A DNA stretch of 19,763 nucleotides from Coriobacteriales bacterium. GTDB lineage: Bacteria; Actinomycetota; Coriobacteriia; Coriobacteriales; UBA8131. The stretch covers positions 1 through 19,763 of the forward strand of contig JAISMZ010000173.1 in assembly GCA_031276475.1 (NCBI GenBank), read 5' to 3'. Position numbers and translations under genes: made by a program. This document shows, piece after piece, positions 18,779-19,763 of the stretch. Positions within the stretch are counted from its first letter, which is position 1. Every line of letters starts with the position of its first letter. A model generated the notes under the pieces. That model searched no databases, had not been told where the DNA came from, and saw only the letters and a list, made by a program, of their open reading frames with translations.

Positions 18779-19763
18779 ATGACAATAGACCTTGGCCCAA
18801 GTGCTGCTTACAGCCTTCTACACATAGGCTCCCTCGCATTGGACTTTCCGAGCACTACAAAAGGTGCGCCTGGAGTAATCAGGAGGCTCCGCGAGGCAAT
18901 CAGCCCACTTGATGCTGCCAAGATATACAGTGATGTTGCCGAGCTAAAGGCAGTTTCTCTTGAGAATTGCTTTAAGAGAATCAAAGAGCTTAAAACAGAC
19001 ATTGAGGATTCAGTTGCGCTGGGGCTTGCTTGGAACATGGTAAATGGTTCTCGGGAGGTTATAAATATAGCAGAGATATTTTCTATGGCCGCAGCAAGAA
19101 TAGACCCCGAAAAGGAAACGTACAACAATATTGCCTCCGATTGGGCGCACCGATTTGTAAGGGAGGCAACGACCGTCTCCAATGAATATATGCAGCAGCT
19201 ATGGGCTGACCTATTGCTCGCAGAAATCTATAAACCCGGGTCGGTGCCCAAGCGAATAATGCGAATGCTGACCGACCTCACTCCTGACGAGGCGCGGTGT
19301 TTTGTAGCGTTGTGTAGCGTGTCCTGCCTTAATACTGAAGGCGGTCCTCTCATGCCAATTGTCTTAAAGATAGATGATGCCTTTTATGAGGGCCTCGGTA
19401 TAACCCCGCAACTTCTTTCTTCTCTCAATGATCAGGGACTAATTCAAATTGGAAGGCGCGAAAAGAAGTCACATATTGAAGATGTTAGTGCCGAGCTCAG
19501 ATTTACCTTTGGTTTGCAAGAATTCGCGACTCCACGTTGGAGCCAAGACGCTGGATATGAATTACTGGTCGGCCAGTGGCTGTTCTTCGGGAATGTGGGG
19601 TTTACTGACAGCGGGCGGGAGCTCGCCCGAACGTGCTCCTTTGAGACAGTGCCGGAACTCCCTGATTACATCCGCAGGATGTGGAAGATACTGGATGATA
19701 GGGTGCAGCGTCGCATCGAAGAAGACGCCGACAGGCCAGTAGTCCCATATGACAGGAAGCAGG
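18779..19763 (+). CDS. DUF2806-like protein, incomplete at the right edge
   Basis: Open from ATG 18779 to the window end (328 residues seen, no stop). It has a strong AAGGAGG site about 9 nt upstream. The N-terminal 100 residues are helical. The central part matches the DUF2806 or TIGR03899-like pattern: DWAHRFVREATTVSNEYMQQ, then LWADLLLAEIYKPGSVPKRI, and LTDLTPDEARCFVALCSVSC. Near the C-terminus GFTDSGRELARTC resembles the L-T-x-x-G-x-E-L motif of that family. DUF2806 proteins are often found near integrases and in variable prophage regions; a role in defence is often suspected but not established. AT-rich relative to the structural genes, which supports recent acquisition. Confidence 0.65.
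   Translation, partial: MTIDLGPSAAYSLLHIGSLALDFPSTTKGAPGVIRRLREAISPLDAAKIYSDVAELKAVSLENCFKRIKELKTDIEDSVALGLAWNMVNGSREVINIAEIFSMAAARIDPEKETYNNIASDWAHRFVREATTVSNEYMQQLWADLLLAEIYKPGSVPKRIMRMLTDLTPDEARCFVALCSVSCLNTEGGPLMPIVLKIDDAFYEGLGITPQLLSSLNDQGLIQIGRREKKSHIEDVSAELRFTFGLQEFATPRWSQDAGYELLVGQWLFFGNVGFTDSGRELARTCSFETVPELPDYIRRMWKILDDRVQRRIEEDADRPVVPYDRKQ

Overview
The window is most of a temperate siphovirus genome (a prophage), inverted relative to the strand given. Nearly all genes run on the minus strand, so the phage order is read from about 17.4 kb down to 1. It carries a cos-type packaging and head module (HNH, TerS, TerL, SPP1-type portal, MuF, scaffold, HK97-fold capsid), head-tail connectors, a major tail protein, frameshifted tail chaperones and the start of a tape measure gene. 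The sequence is GC-rich by eye, mixes ATG, GTG and possibly TTG starts with strong GGAGG ribosome binding sites, and its proteins resemble phages of Actinomycetota. A Coriobacteriia-type gut or oral host is my inference, not shown by the sequence.

Layout from right to left. 18208-19763 (+): a lysine-rich protein of unknown function and a DUF2806-like protein running off the edge, a typical accessory or defence position beside the repressor. 17428-17548: divergent control region with an AATGTTA inverted-repeat operator, flanked by a CI/LexA-type S24 repressor (+) and a Cro-like HTH gene (-). 15256-17191: small early genes joined by a repeated ~26 bp junction element that carries the end of one gene, a Shine-Dalgarno and an overlapping ATGA start, interrupted by one plus-strand gene with its own promoter. 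14103-15259: a 59-aa membrane protein, a SprT-like metalloprotease and a small conserved protein. 13499-14110: free-standing HNH endonuclease. 10349-13434: unknown protein, lipoprotein with a lysozyme-like domain, OB-fold SSB-like protein, replication initiator-like protein containing a pair of DnaA-box matches, small protein, ArpU-like late regulator.

Late region: a second HNH gene, a hairpin-rich gap that is the best cos candidate, then terminase, portal and MuF. The MuF protein has a C-terminal extension that looks like a polymorphic-toxin domain, followed by an overlapping strongly acidic ORF that fits an immunity protein. A YjcQ-family gene, a terminator, a tRNA-Met(CAU), another terminator, then scaffold, capsid, connectors and tail genes follow. 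Tail chaperone G is fused to a DUF5361-like GT part by a canonical -1 slip on A AAA AAC.

How it works together: the divergent switch chooses lysogeny or lytic growth, the early operon supplies replication and accessory functions, the ArpU-like protein probably turns on the late operon, and packaging, head and tail genes follow in assembly order. The most unusual elements are the junction-repeat cassette array, the capsid-linked toxin/immunity pair and the tRNA between two terminators.
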